Shown here: piece after piece, positions 10,143 through 20,128 of the stretch | Layout: each line of letters opens with the position of its first letter | How positions within the stretch are numbered: the stretch's first letter is position 1 | Source: Motiliproteus sp. | Lineage (GTDB): Bacteria > Pseudomonadota > Gammaproteobacteria > Pseudomonadales > Balneatricaceae | Assembly: GCA_026196225.1 (NCBI GenBank) | Contig: JAPHRD010000073.1 | Coordinates: 1-64,000 of the forward strand | Direction of reading: 5' to 3' | DNA: 64,000 nt | Program-made: the position numbers and the translations under genes | The notes under the pieces: generated by a model | Database searches by the model: none | Seen by the model: the letters and a program-made list of their open reading frames with translations, nothing else | Told to the model about the DNA's origin: nothing

Positions 10143-11345
10143 CTAGAACAGTTCTACGTCGCCTTCGTCCATCGATTCACTGAGCACTTTTTTGCGTTGT
10201 GAGTCGGCGTAGGAGCTGCGTAGCTGTTCTAATTGCTGGCGTAAATTAGCGACTTTTTCTGCGTCCAGAGAAGACTGTCCTGCCGCCGAGGTCAGTTGGT
10301 TACCGATACCGATCAGACACTGCAGGTGCTCTCGCGCAGTGCCGATATTCTGGGTGACCATGTCATCAAACTGCAGGGAGCGCACCGCGTTGCCTACCAC
10401 CTGACCGAATTGGTCGGTGGTGTTGGACATCTCCTGGACGGTGCCAGTCAGGAATTCGTTGGTTTCGCTGACCTGCTGGAAGATAGCGTCTACCCGCTCT
10501 TTGGACTGCAGGCTGGCATTCATATCGGTGGAAGCCATCTCGCCGACGGTGGTGCGGACATTGGAGACGGCGTCCTTGGCTTTGTTTATCTTTTCTCTCA
10601 CCTGCTGGTTGAGCTCGGTGGAGCGGATAGAAAGGGTACGGACTTCGTCAGCTACGACGGCAAATCCGCGGCCCATATCGCCGGCTCGGGCCGCTTCGAT
10701 ACTGGCGTTGAGGGCCAACAGGTTGGTTTGTCCTGAAAGGTCTTCGACATTGGATATCAGATCAAAAACCCCATCCAACTGCTCCACCATGTCGTCGATA
10801 TGATGGACCGCTTCCAAACTCTGTTTACTGATGTTGACCAATAGAGTGATAAATTCTTCCAGCATGCCCTCGGCTTCCTGGGCGAATGAGTTCATCTGGT
10901 TGGCCCCATGGCCTAGCTCTTCACCCTCACAATGGCCAGCCGTACGTTGGTAGATCTCTCGGGCTTGTTCTTCCTGCAGTTGCACCAGTTCAGTCATCTG
11001 GCTAAAACATCCGGACAGGGTTTGGGTGGCATCGTTGATGAGGTTAGTGGAACGTTCCAGTTCGGTATCGACTTCACCACTCTCTTCGCGAATATCGGTG
11101 GCTAGCTGCTGGAACAGTTGGTCTACCTCCGCATTGGCTGCAGCTGATTCTGCTTCAAAGGCTTCAGCGGCTTTAGTTTCTTTTTCGTTGTTCTTTTGGT
11201 TCAGGTACCACCAACCGCAGAGCAGTACTGCTACCAGTTCTACCGTCCAGCGGATGCTGGCGGAAACACCCAGCATGGCGAGAAGCTCTGCCAACACAAT
11301 GATAGCAATCAATATGCCCAGGGGTACAAAGGGTCCACGAATCAT
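10143..11345 (-). CDS. Methyl-accepting chemotaxis-like protein lacking a periplasmic sensor domain
   Basis: N-terminal TM hairpin, then signalling hairpin [33 protein letters not shown]-terminus DEGDVELF. Confidence 0.92.
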   Translation of the reverse strand: MIRGPFVPLGILIAIIVLAELLAMLGVSASIRWTVELVAVLLCGWWYLNQKNNEKETKAAEAFEAESAAANAEVDQLFQQLATDIREESGEVDTELERSTNLINDATQTLSGCFSQMTELVQLQEEQAREIYQRTAGHCEGEELGHGANQMNSFAQEAEGMLEEFITLLVNISKQSLEAVHHIDDMVEQLDGVFDLISNVEDLSGQTNLLALNASIEAARAGDMGRGFAVVADEVRTLSIRSTELNQQVREKINKAKDAVSNVRTTVGEMASTDMNASLQSKERVDAIFQQVSETNEFLTGTVQEMSNTTDQFGQVVGNAVRSLQFDDMVTQNIGTAREHLQCLIGIGNQLTSAAGQSSLDAEKVANLRQQLEQLRSSYADSQRKKVLSESMDEGDVELF

Positions 11346-11401
11346 TGGTTGAATTCCTCAATTGTCAATTTGTGGGCGCAAGCAAGCACTTGTCGCCAAA
11401 T

Positions 11402-12478
11402 CTATTTGCGTTGTCCGAATGAGTAAATGGCAGAAGCAACCTTATCAAGGGGCATCACTCGTTGTGCTGCCTCCATTCTTACCGCTTCGCCCGGCATTCC
11501 CCAGACAACACTAGTTTCTTCATCCTGGGCTATGGTTGCGCCCCCAGCTTCCCGGATCTCTAATAATCCTCGGGCTCCGTCGTCACCCATGCCGGTCAGC
11601 AGAATACCCAAGCCACGGTCTTCCAAGCGCTGGGCGATGGAGCGAAATAACACATCCACTGCGGGCCGGTGCCGATTGACCAGATCGCCATCGCTGAGTT
11701 TACAGCGCAGTTTACCGTTGTCGCCGTCAACCAATAGATGTTGGTCTCCAGGAGCAATATAAACCTGGCCGGGCATCAGTGCTTGGCCATCTACTGCTTC
11801 GTGAACAGGCATCGAGCAACAGGCATCCATACGGCGGGCAAACGGGGCGCTGAACGCCGCAGGAATATGCTGGGTAATCAGGATCGGCGAATTGATGACC
11901 GGCAATACCTGAAGAATTTCTTTAATCGCTTCTGTGCCACCGGTGGAAGCGCCGATGGCAATGACACTGGCGTTACCATTAGTGGTTGATACAGCCGTAT
12001 TTGCCGACAGTATTGTATCGGGTCCCAGTTTCGGTTTTACCGTTTTAGATTCTGACCGTTGCAGTTGTTTAACTTTGGAGCGGGCGGCGGCCTTAACCGT
12101 GGTGTTGATGGTTTCAGCCAGTAACTCCAGGTCTTTGGATACGCCGACCTTGGGTTTCGGAATAAAGTCTACGGCACCCAGTTCCAGCGCTCTCAGGGTT
12201 TCTTCGGCGCCTTCGGTGGTCAGTGAAGAGATCATCACCACCGGCATTGGGCGCAGTCGCATCAAGTTGCCGAGAAAGGTGATGCCATCCATCCGTGGCA
12301 TCTCGATATCCAATGTCAGCACATCGGGATTGAGAAGTTTGATCTTCTCCCGGGCGTCATAGGGGTCCGTAGCGGTGCCTACCACTTCGATTGTTGGATC
12401 AGCACTAAGGATGCGAGTCAGCAGCTGGCGGATCAGTGCCGAGTCGTCAACGATTAGAACTTTTACCTTGCTCATCAA
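11402..12478 (-). CDS. cheB: Chemotaxis protein-glutamate methylesterase/glutamine deamidase CheB
   Basis: REC (VDDSALIRQLL...DIEMPRMDGITFL) plus catalytic domain (IGASTGGTEAI...ITQHIP...GMGDDGARGL). Confidence 0.96.
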   Translation of the reverse strand: MMSKVKVLIVDDSALIRQLLTRILSADPTIEVVGTATDPYDAREKIKLLNPDVLTLDIEMPRMDGITFLGNLMRLRPMPVVMISSLTTEGAEETLRALELGAVDFIPKPKVGVSKDLELLAETINTTVKAAARSKVKQLQRSESKTVKPKLGPDTILSANTAVSTTNGNASVIAIGASTGGTEAIKEILQVLPVINSPILITQHIPAAFSAPFARRMDACCSMPVHEAVDGQALMPGQVYIAPGDQHLLVDGDNGKLRCKLSDGDLVNRHRPAVDVLFRSIAQRLEDRGLGILLTGMGDDGARGLLEIREAGGATIAQDEETSVVWGMPGEAVRMEAAQRVMPLDKVASAIYSFGQRK

Positions 12479-12496
12479 CTTGAAGCTCCTTGATGA

Positions 12497-13129
12497 TTAA
12501 AACAGCTCAATATCACCTTCCATGGGTTGTTTCTGAAGTTTGTCTCTATATATTTGTTCGCGACTTGCCAGGGTGTCGTTGCGCAGACTATTGAGTTTTT
12601 TCACCCGCAATCGTCCAGTAACTGGCTGATAAAGTACTTTTCTAGGTTGCTCTCCGCCAAGATCTTCGGCCAATGTGGGCAGACCTTCCTGTGCCAAATA
12701 TTGGCGGGCAAAACGAATATTCATAAAGCCGATGTCTGTCTGGCTGTTCATGTTGGTGAGAATTTTTCCGCCGCCGGTCAGTTTTACTTCTAAACGGTCG
12801 CGGTGGCCACCAAACTTTAGTATCTCGTTAATGAGCTGCTCCATGGCGAAACTGCCGTAGCGCATAGCCGTGGTGTTGCAGTTCAGATTGCTGTCGCTGG
12901 TGGTGGGCAGCATAAAATGGTTCATCCCACCCAGGCCGAGCAGGTTGTCACGGATACAGGCTGAAATACAGGATCCCAGCACGGTTGCAATTAACTCGTC
13001 GTTTCGGGTGATATAAAATTCGCCTGGCAAAATTTTGGCAATAAAGCTGCCCCGCTTCGAGTCCCAGAAGCGGTTGATATGTTCGAACCCGGGTAGGCAG
13101 GGTTGAGGTTGCGGCTGATTGCTTATCAT
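12497..13129 (-). CDS. cheD: Chemoreceptor glutamine deamidase CheD
   Basis: ATVLGSCISACIRDNLLGLGGMNHFMLP (Cys-His motif); C-terminus MEGDIELF. Confidence 0.95.
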   Translation of the reverse strand: MISNQPQPQPCLPGFEHINRFWDSKRGSFIAKILPGEFYITRNDELIATVLGSCISACIRDNLLGLGGMNHFMLPTTSDSNLNCNTTAMRYGSFAMEQLINEILKFGGHRDRLEVKLTGGGKILTNMNSQTDIGFMNIRFARQYLAQEGLPTLAEDLGGEQPRKVLYQPVTGRLRVKKLNSLRNDTLASREQIYRDKLQKQPMEGDIELF

Positions 13130-13131
13130 TC

Positions 13132-13974
13132 TCAGCCCCTGCGGCGATAGATGGTCTGGCCGATCGGTTCGAAACGGTCGCTGATATTGTGCAGCGATTC
13201 GGAATGACCGATAAATAGATGGCCGTTGGGTGTTAACAGTTCCGCCATTCGGGCGATCAGCTTCTTCTGGGTGGCCTTGTCGAAGTAGATCATCACATTG
13301 CGGCAGAAAATCACATCAAATGGCCCCTTGATAGACCAGTCGGCGATCAAATTGAGAGGCTGGAACTGAATCAGGGAACGGATTTCATGTTTAACTTTGA
13401 CCATCCCCCGTTGTTTGCCTTTACCTCGAAGAAAGCCTCTTTTTAACTGTTCCTGACTCAGCTTCTTGACCCGCTCCTGGTCGTAAATACCTTGGCGCGC
13501 CACTTCCAGTACATTGGTGTCGATATCGGTGGCCTGGATCTGCGCGGGATGTCTGCCGGCAAGCACTTTGTTGAGCACCAGAGCCAGGGTATAAGGCTCT
13601 TCGCCGATCGAACATCCTGCGGACCAAACCCGAATAGGGTCTGATTTACTGCGCATTAACTCTGGCAACAGGGATTGTTCCAGATATTGAAAGTGATGCG
13701 GTTCACGGAAGAATGAGGTCAGGTTGGTGGTCAGGGCATTGATAAAGTGGATGAATTCCTCTTTACCGCGATTGGAGTCATCCAGCAGATTAAGATAGTC
13801 GCGAATATTTTGCAGACCCAAAGATCGCAGGCGTCGGGCCAGGCGGTTGTACACCATGTCCTTTTTGATATCGCTCAGGACAATACCGGCGTGTTGGTTC
13901 AGCCGCGTTCGAACCGACTCGAAATCCTCTGGGGTAAAACCGAATTCCCGGTCCAACCGTGTATCTACGACCAT
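13132..13974 (-). CDS. cheR: Chemotaxis protein methyltransferase CheR
   Basis: TSFFREPHHF...RVWSAGCSIGEEPYTLAL...FDVIFCRNVMIYF...GHSESL. Confidence 0.96.
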   Translation of the reverse strand: MVVDTRLDREFGFTPEDFESVRTRLNQHAGIVLSDIKKDMVYNRLARRLRSLGLQNIRDYLNLLDDSNRGKEEFIHFINALTTNLTSFFREPHHFQYLEQSLLPELMRSKSDPIRVWSAGCSIGEEPYTLALVLNKVLAGRHPAQIQATDIDTNVLEVARQGIYDQERVKKLSQEQLKRGFLRGKGKQRGMVKVKHEIRSLIQFQPLNLIADWSIKGPFDVIFCRNVMIYFDKATQKKLIARMAELLTPNGHLFIGHSESLHNISDRFEPIGQTIYRRRG

Positions 13975-14017
13975 ATTACCTGTCTCTTAATAGCTGCTGG
14001 TGAAAGCCTAAATAGGC

Positions 14018-16369
14018 TTAAAACTCCTCCCATTCGTCGTCATCATCGGCAATTTCTATCTCGTTGCTTGCCGCCGGCTGGTAGCCACCGAAACTATTGG
14101 CTGGCGCTGCTGCAACCGGAGGTGCTGGGTCAGGGGTAGGCTCATGATAAAAACTCTTTGGCTGAGAAGTTTGCATTCCAGTTTCGGCGGTTTCGAAAAA
14201 CTCCATCTGCTTCATCATCTGCTGAGCTTGTTGATTCATGGAATCACTGGCAGCGGCGGTTTCTTCCACCAAGGCTGCATTCTGCTGGGTGGTTTCGTCC
14301 ATCTGGGCGATCGCCTTGTTCACCTGCTCTATACCACTGGCCTGCTCTTGGCTGGCTGCTGCGATCTCGGCGACGATGTCGCTGACCTGTTTGACCGAAA
14401 GGACGATCTCTTCCAGCGATTGGCCGGACTCGTTCACCAGGCGTGAACCCTCTTCCACCTTTTCGACGCTGTCGTTGATCAGGTCTTTGATATCTTTAGC
14501 GGCGCTGGCACTGCGTTGGGCCAGGTTGCGAACTTCGGAGGCAACAACCGCGAAGCCTCGGCCCTGTTCTCCGGCGCGAGCTGCTTCTACGGCGGCGTTC
14601 AGGGCCAGTAGGTTGGTTTGGAAGGCGATCTCATCGATGACGCTGATGATCTCGGCGATCTGCTTGCTGCTCTGGTTAATGGTGGTCATCGCCTCAGCCG
14701 TATTCTTGGCGATCTGACCGCCTTGTTCCGCCTGTTCGCGGGCGTTGGCTGCCAATAGGTTGGCCTGACGGGCGTTGTCCGCGTTCTGTTTAACGGTGCT
14801 GGTCATCTCCTCCATACTGGAAGCGGTCTCTTCCAGGCTGGCGGCTTGCTCTTCAGTACGTTGACTGAGGGTGGCGTTACCCTGGGCAATCTCTGAAGCG
14901 CCGTGGCTGATGTGACGACCACTGTCGCGAATATTGCCGACGATACCGCGCAGTTGTTCCATGGTGCGCTCTAAGGCCTGGTTCAGCTCTGAGAATTCGC
15001 CTTCGAAGTTGCCGTTCATGGATTCATCCAAGCGACCCTGGGCCAGCTCAGACAGTACCCGGCGAACCTCTTTGATAGGAACGACCACTGTATCCAGCAT
15101 CTGATTGACGCCGTCAGCGATACTTTTCATAAAGCCTTGGTAGTTGGTCGTATCAAGACGCTCATCCAGATCACCGGCCAGCGCTTTGCTAATCAGCGAC
15201 TCTACCTGACTCTCGGCGTCCAGTTGATCGGTGATATCCAGCCACTCTACGGCGGTCCCCAGACGTACCCCACGGTCGTCAATAACGGGGTTGGCGGTTA
15301 GATTAAAATGACGCCCGCCAATGCTGACGCGGCTGCTATAGGTGTCTTGGAGCTTCTCCAGCATTTTTCTCTGATGGCTTGGCTCTTTGTGGAAACTGTC
15401 AATATTTGCCCCGATGAGTTTGTCGACTTCGAAGTCAGACAGGTCTTTTCTGATATCGTCTTGGGCTAGGCGCATCATCTCGGTGACCGAGTCATTCATA
15501 TAGATGATCTGACCATCGGTATCCGCCATCATCACGTTGGCGGTAACACTATCCAGGGCCACTTTGATTCTAAGGGTTTCCTGGGCGTGAGAACGGGCTT
15601 CGTTAAAGTCGTAACCCACCTTGATCTGCATCCCTTTCACCGCACGCATCAAATCGCCGAGTTCATCGGCGCGATGGATGTCGGCATCGGTATGGTATTT
15701 ACCTTCAGAGATCTTCCAAAGGTCTTCGGTTATCTTGGTTAGGGGGGCGATGGCATCTTTTTTGACAAGATTGATATTGCCGAAGGCCAGCAACAGAAAC
15801 GCTAAAAATGGTCCAATCAGCAGCCAGAAATTACCGGCGCCAGCCACATAGGTGACTGCGGGGGGCAGCACGAACAACAGCAGCGCCATGATAACGAGCT
15901 GGGTCTGCTTTTGGTTGATGGTTTTCAGTTCGCTGCTGGAAGGTTGGGGCAGGCTGGCTTTCTTGGCGTTGATATCCGCATAGAGTTTTTCTGCGCTGGA
16001 TACCTCTTCGCGGGAGGGAATGGTCCGTACCGACATATAACCCAGAACGCGGCCGTTATCTCTGATGGGGGTGACGTTGGCCCGAACCCAGTAGTAGTCG
16101 CCATTTTTGCAGCGGTTTTTAACTAAGCCGGTCCAGGGGCGTTCTGCTTTAACTTTTTCCCATAGATCACCGAACGCTTCCGGTGGCATATCTGGGTGAC
16201 GGACGAGGTTGTGGTTTTTTCCGATCAATTCTTCTCTGGTAAAACCACTGATATCGATGAAGTCCTTGTTGATATCGGTGATGATACCTTTCAGGTCAGT
16301 TTTAGAAACGATCTCCTGACCTTCCTGCAGCATCACTTCATGATCAGTGACCGGCATATTGATCTTCAT
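14018..16369 (-). CDS. PAS-containing methyl-accepting chemotaxis protein (Aer-like)
   Basis: N-terminal PAS ([38 protein letters not shown]), TM segment, second PAS, HAMP-like, [35 protein letters not shown]; ends DDEWEEF. Confidence 0.95.
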   Translation of the reverse strand: MKINMPVTDHEVMLQEGQEIVSKTDLKGIITDINKDFIDISGFTREELIGKNHNLVRHPDMPPEAFGDLWEKVKAERPWTGLVKNRCKNGDYYWVRANVTPIRDNGRVLGYMSVRTIPSREEVSSAEKLYADINAKKASLPQPSSSELKTINQKQTQLVIMALLLFVLPPAVTYVAGAGNFWLLIGPFLAFLLLAFGNINLVKKDAIAPLTKITEDLWKISEGKYHTDADIHRADELGDLMRAVKGMQIKVGYDFNEARSHAQETLRIKVALDSVTANVMMADTDGQIIYMNDSVTEMMRLAQDDIRKDLSDFEVDKLIGANIDSFHKEPSHQRKMLEKLQDTYSSRVSIGGRHFNLTANPVIDDRGVRLGTAVEWLDITDQLDAESQVESLISKALAGDLDERLDTTNYQGFMKSIADGVNQMLDTVVVPIKEVRRVLSELAQGRLDESMNGNFEGEFSELNQALERTMEQLRGIVGNIRDSGRHISHGASEIAQGNATLSQRTEEQAASLEETASSMEEMTSTVKQNADNARQANLLAANAREQAEQGGQIAKNTAEAMTTINQSSKQIAEIISVIDEIAFQTNLLALNAAVEAARAGEQGRGFAVVASEVRNLAQRSASAAKDIKDLINDSVEKVEEGSRLVNESGQSLEEIVLSVKQVSDIVAEIAAASQEQASGIEQVNKAIAQMDETTQQNAALVEETAAASDSMNQQAQQMMKQMEFFETAETGMQTSQPKSFYHEPTPDPAPPVAAAPANSFGGYQPAASNEIEIADDDDEWEEF

Positions 16370-16496
16370 AGGGTACTCTCCTCTCGCAACCCTTGGGTTG
16401 AGTAACTTTGCCGTTCAGTCGCCTTGGGGGCAGACAGGTCGGCTATAGTATTTTTTCTTCTCTGAAAACGGCTGTTGCCGCTTTCTGGTATCTGTT

Positions 16497-17015
16497 TTAA
16501 CCGGCCATGTCGGAGGCGCCGGATAGCACCTCCATCTCTTCGGCGCTGAGCAGGTGATCGATATCCAGAATAATCACCATCTTGTTGTCGATGGTGGCCA
16601 ATCCGTTAATAAAATCGATACTGATGACGCCGCCCATGTCTGGGGCTGGCCTCAGGGTGCTGTCAGCGATGCTGTAGGTATCTGAAACCGCATCGACGAC
16701 CATACCCATAATCTGCTCGCCCCGTTCGCTGACCACATTGAGGACGATAACCACGGTGGTGGGGCCATATTCCAGTGCCTCCAAACCAAACCGTTCCCGC
16801 AGGTCGATAATGGGGACGATGGTACCCCGCAGGTTAATTACCCCTTTCATAAAGGGTGGGGTGTTGGGGATTGGAGTGGCCGGAGCCCACCCCCTGATCT
16901 CATGCACTTTGAGGATGTCGACGCCATATTCCTCGTTTTCCAGAATAAAGGTCAGGTACTGGGGATCGCTGGTGTTTGGCGAACTGTCCTGAGTGTCGGA
17001 TTCTAGATTGTTCAT
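16497..17015 (-). CDS. cheW: Chemotaxis coupling protein CheW
   Basis: YLTFILENEEYGVDILKVHEIRGW...PFMKGVINLRGTIVPIIDLRERFG. Confidence 0.96.
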   Translation of the reverse strand: MNNLESDTQDSSPNTSDPQYLTFILENEEYGVDILKVHEIRGWAPATPIPNTPPFMKGVINLRGTIVPIIDLRERFGLEALEYGPTTVVIVLNVVSERGEQIMGMVVDAVSDTYSIADSTLRPAPDMGGVISIDFINGLATIDNKMVIILDIDHLLSAEEMEVLSGASDMAG

Positions 17016-17018
17016 CGG

Positions 17019-19244
17019 TTATCCTGCGTTTAGTCGTATCACGTTGTCACCTCGGCGAGCGCGACGTTGATTAATCCGGCGGTAAAGACGGAGAATACCC
17101 ACCACGTCGAGAATCAGGCCAACACGTCCATCGGCGAGGATGGTGGCACCGGCTACACCTTCTACTTTGCGGTAGTTTTCTTCCAGGCTCTTGATCACGA
17201 ACTGCTGCTGTCCGAGCAGGTCGTCGACGATCAGGCCGTATTGCTGGCCGTTGGCTTCGACGATCATTATTAGTTGTTCCTGCTCCGTTGCTTCCGGTTG
17301 CCCCATCACCTTGCGCAGGCTGATAAGCGGAATGTAGTTACCACGGAAACAGTAGAGAGGGTCTTTACCAGCAATGGCGTTAACCGGTTCTTCGGGGGTT
17401 TGAATGGATTCGATAATGGAGACCAGGGGGATGATGTAAACCTGATCGTCGAGGGAAACCTGCTGGCCATCCAGAATCGCCAGGGTTAACGGCAAAGTTA
17501 TCTTGAAACGAGAGCCTTTCCCCGGTTCAGAACCGATCTCGATATTGCCACCCAGTTCGTTGATGTTACGTCGAACCACATCCATGCCGACGCCGCGGCC
17601 AGATAGATCGCTAACCTCGTCAGCGGTGGAGAACCCTGGTTGCATGATGAGCTCGTAAATCTCCTGAAGCTTGGGCTCTTCGTCTTCTCCCACCAAGCCT
17701 TTTTCTCGTGCTTTCTCCAGGATCTTGTCAGCGTCTAGCCCTTTACCATCGTCATTAATTTCGATGATGATGTTGCCGCCTTGATGGTAGGCCACCAGTT
17801 CTACCCGGCCAGACTCGTTCTTGCCGGCTTCTAGACGTTGTTCTGGCATTTCGATGCCATGATCGATGGAGTTGCGAACCAGATGCACCAGCGGATCACT
17901 GATCTTCTCCATCAGGGTTTTATCCAGCTCCGTGCCTTCACCAGATATCACCAACTCCAGCTTTTTGCCCAGCTTACCTTGAAGATCACGAACCAAGCGG
18001 GGGAAGCGGTTAAAGACGAAACTGATGGGCAGCATCCGGATCTGCATCACGTCTTCTTGAATCTCGCGGGTGCTACGCTCCAGTTGCGCTAGCCCTTGCT
18101 GCAAACGCTGTAGCGTTTCCGGGCCTTCGAGGCTTTCCAGGCGGCCAATCTGGGCCAACATTGATTGGGTGATAACCAGCTCGCCAACACGATTGATCAG
18201 GGTGTCAATCTTATCGGTTCCGACGCGAATGGAAGTGGCTTCTCCACCTGAACGACGATCCATGGTGCCGCGGCGATCGGGTTTTTCGCGACGGTCACTT
18301 CTGCGGCGCTCTTCTGTGGGTGCGGATTTGTCAGGTTGAGCAGGTGTAGATGGAAGTGCAGGCTGGATAGCTGGTTGCTGTTCTGGTTCAAGCTCTGGCA
18401 GTGATTGATGTTGCTCGGTCCCAGCTTCGGCTTCAATTGGAGCAGTTTGTGATTGCTCGGTGAGCGGCTCCAGGGTTAGATCACACTCATCCTCAACCCA
18501 AGAAAAAATATCTTCAACTTCATCGCGGTCAACGTCGCTTTGTAAGCGGATCTGCCAGGACAGGTAACACAGTTCGCCGTTGATCTCGGTCCAGTCTGGC
18601 AGGAGCTCTGCGTTGCAGGTGATGTCGGTCGGCCCCAGGTCTTGCAGCGCCGCCAACATATGGAGTGGCTCGTTGCCGGTCTGCAGCATCTCTGGATGGG
18701 GGGCAAAGGTGACCAGCCAACCCTCTGGAGTGTTGTCTTGAGATTCTGTGCTGGCTTCCGAGTTTTGCTCTAAGGCCGCTAGGGATTCGCTGGACGTATC
18801 GTTACCAGAAAGGGCTTCGCCTGACGGCTCTTCACCGGGAAGCTCTTTACCTGAAAGCTCTTTACCTGAAAGCAGGGCTTGCAACTGTTGCTTGGTCGCA
18901 ATGACTTGCTCAGGGGTGCTGTTATCTTCTTCCTGCGCTAGATGGAGCAATTCTTTAATGCAATCGCTCGATTGCAGCAACAAGGTGACCAGGTCAGGGG
19001 TAACCGCGCGCTTATCGCTGCGCAGTTCATCTAATAGGGTTTCCACCAAATGGGTGAAATCCACAATGGTAGTGAAGTCGAACATGCCAGCGCCACCCTT
19101 GATGGAGTGGGCGGCACGAAAAATAGCATGCAGGGCTTCGGTGTCTTCGGAGTCCAGCTCCAGCAGGTAGGACTCCATGGTCTCAACGCCTTCGAAGCTC
19201 TCTTCAAAGAAGACCTGTTGGAATTGCGAGAGGTCTATGCTCAT
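17019..19244 (-). CDS. cheA: Chemotaxis histidine kinase CheA
   Basis: Hpt (FRAAHSIKGGAGMF), dimerisation (TDKIDTLINRVGELVITQSML), HATPase (LVHLVRNSIDHGIE...GRGVGMDVVRRNI), CheW-like C-terminus. Confidence 0.97.
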   Translation of the reverse strand: MSIDLSQFQQVFFEESFEGVETMESYLLELDSEDTEALHAIFRAAHSIKGGAGMFDFTTIVDFTHLVETLLDELRSDKRAVTPDLVTLLLQSSDCIKELLHLAQEEDNSTPEQVIATKQQLQALLSGKELSGKELPGEEPSGEALSGNDTSSESLAALEQNSEASTESQDNTPEGWLVTFAPHPEMLQTGNEPLHMLAALQDLGPTDITCNAELLPDWTEINGELCYLSWQIRLQSDVDRDEVEDIFSWVEDECDLTLEPLTEQSQTAPIEAEAGTEQHQSLPELEPEQQPAIQPALPSTPAQPDKSAPTEERRRSDRREKPDRRGTMDRRSGGEATSIRVGTDKIDTLINRVGELVITQSMLAQIGRLESLEGPETLQRLQQGLAQLERSTREIQEDVMQIRMLPISFVFNRFPRLVRDLQGKLGKKLELVISGEGTELDKTLMEKISDPLVHLVRNSIDHGIEMPEQRLEAGKNESGRVELVAYHQGGNIIIEINDDGKGLDADKILEKAREKGLVGEDEEPKLQEIYELIMQPGFSTADEVSDLSGRGVGMDVVRRNINELGGNIEIGSEPGKGSRFKITLPLTLAILDGQQVSLDDQVYIIPLVSIIESIQTPEEPVNAIAGKDPLYCFRGNYIPLISLRKVMGQPEATEQEQLIMIVEANGQQYGLIVDDLLGQQQFVIKSLEENYRKVEGVAGATILADGRVGLILDVVGILRLYRRINQRRARRGDNVIRLNAG

Positions 19245-19248
19245 AGAG

Positions 19249-19611
19249 CTATCCCAGTACGCGCTTGACCGTTGTCAGCAGTTTGTCGGGGTTAAAGGGT
19301 TTGACCAACCAGCCTGTTGCGCCAGCGGCTTTGCCTTTTTGTTTCATATCTGTTGAAGATTCGGTGGTTAGTATCAGAATCGGTGTGAAACGGTAGTTGC
19401 TTAGCTTGCGCAGTTCTTGAGTCAGGGTAATACCATCCATGATTGGCATGTTGATATCAGTGAGTACCAGGTCGACTCCCTGACGTTGTGCTGCACTTAG
19501 GCCTTCCTGACCATTCTTTGCTTCAACTACGGTATGGCCGGCGTCCTTGAGCGTCATCGAGACCATTTGGCGTAGGGTGGGAGAATCATCAACTGCAAGT
19601 ATGGTTGCCAT
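19249..19611 (-). CDS. cheY: CheY-type single-domain response regulator
   Basis: ILAVDDSPTLRQMV...LVLTDINMPIMDGITL...LTTESS...GWLVKPFNPDKLL. Confidence 0.93.
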   Translation of the reverse strand: MATILAVDDSPTLRQMVSMTLKDAGHTVVEAKNGQEGLSAAQRQGVDLVLTDINMPIMDGITLTQELRKLSNYRFTPILILTTESSTDMKQKGKAAGATGWLVKPFNPDKLLTTVKRVLG

Positions 19612-19626
19612 GGGAACTTCTCTTTA

Positions 19627-19920
19627 TCAATCGGTTGTTTCAGGAAGGTGGAGTAGTTCAGATAGATTGAGCAGCTTGCCGGCGTTGTGCAGCGCCTCGT
19701 TACAGTTGCTCCAGATGATTTCTGAACCTTGATTTTGGCAGTGATTTATATAGCTTGCCAGAAGCTGCAAACCGGCAGTGTCGGCTTTAGTAACCGCGCT
19801 AGCGTCGAAGGTTAGCTGTGGGGTTACTTCCGCTTCAGCGAGCACACCCTGGATTTCATTCAGATTGCGAATAAGCAATTCTGTCGGAAGCGTGATCGTT
19901 GTAGATGGGAAATCGGTCAT
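19627..19920 (-). CDS. STAS-domain protein
   Basis: LTFDASAVTKADTAGLQLLASYINHC: STAS helix motif with Thr at the usual phosphoacceptor position. Confidence 0.8.
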   Translation of the reverse strand: MTDFPSTTITLPTELLIRNLNEIQGVLAEAEVTPQLTFDASAVTKADTAGLQLLASYINHCQNQGSEIIWSNCNEALHNAGKLLNLSELLHLPETTD

Positions 19921-20075
19921 AAAAAACTGCTTTTTGATATATATCTAATAACAACAATATGAAATATATCGGCCGATAATATGTTGAATTTACAGCGATG
20001 TCATTATCTTGGCCGGGAAAGACACATATTGGCGTGGTGTGATTAATAATAATTGGTCAGTTTTGCAGGGAATAC

Positions 20076-20106
20076 AAAAAAAGCCGCAATGTAATTGCGG
20101 CTTTTT
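20076..20106 (-). terminator. Rho-independent terminator of rpoD
   Basis: aaaaaaaGCCGCAATgtaATTGCGGCttttt; stem with T-tract on the minus strand just past the rpoD stop. Confidence 0.85.
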
Positions 20107-20128
20107 AAGATCGGATAAAGCGGTTCTA

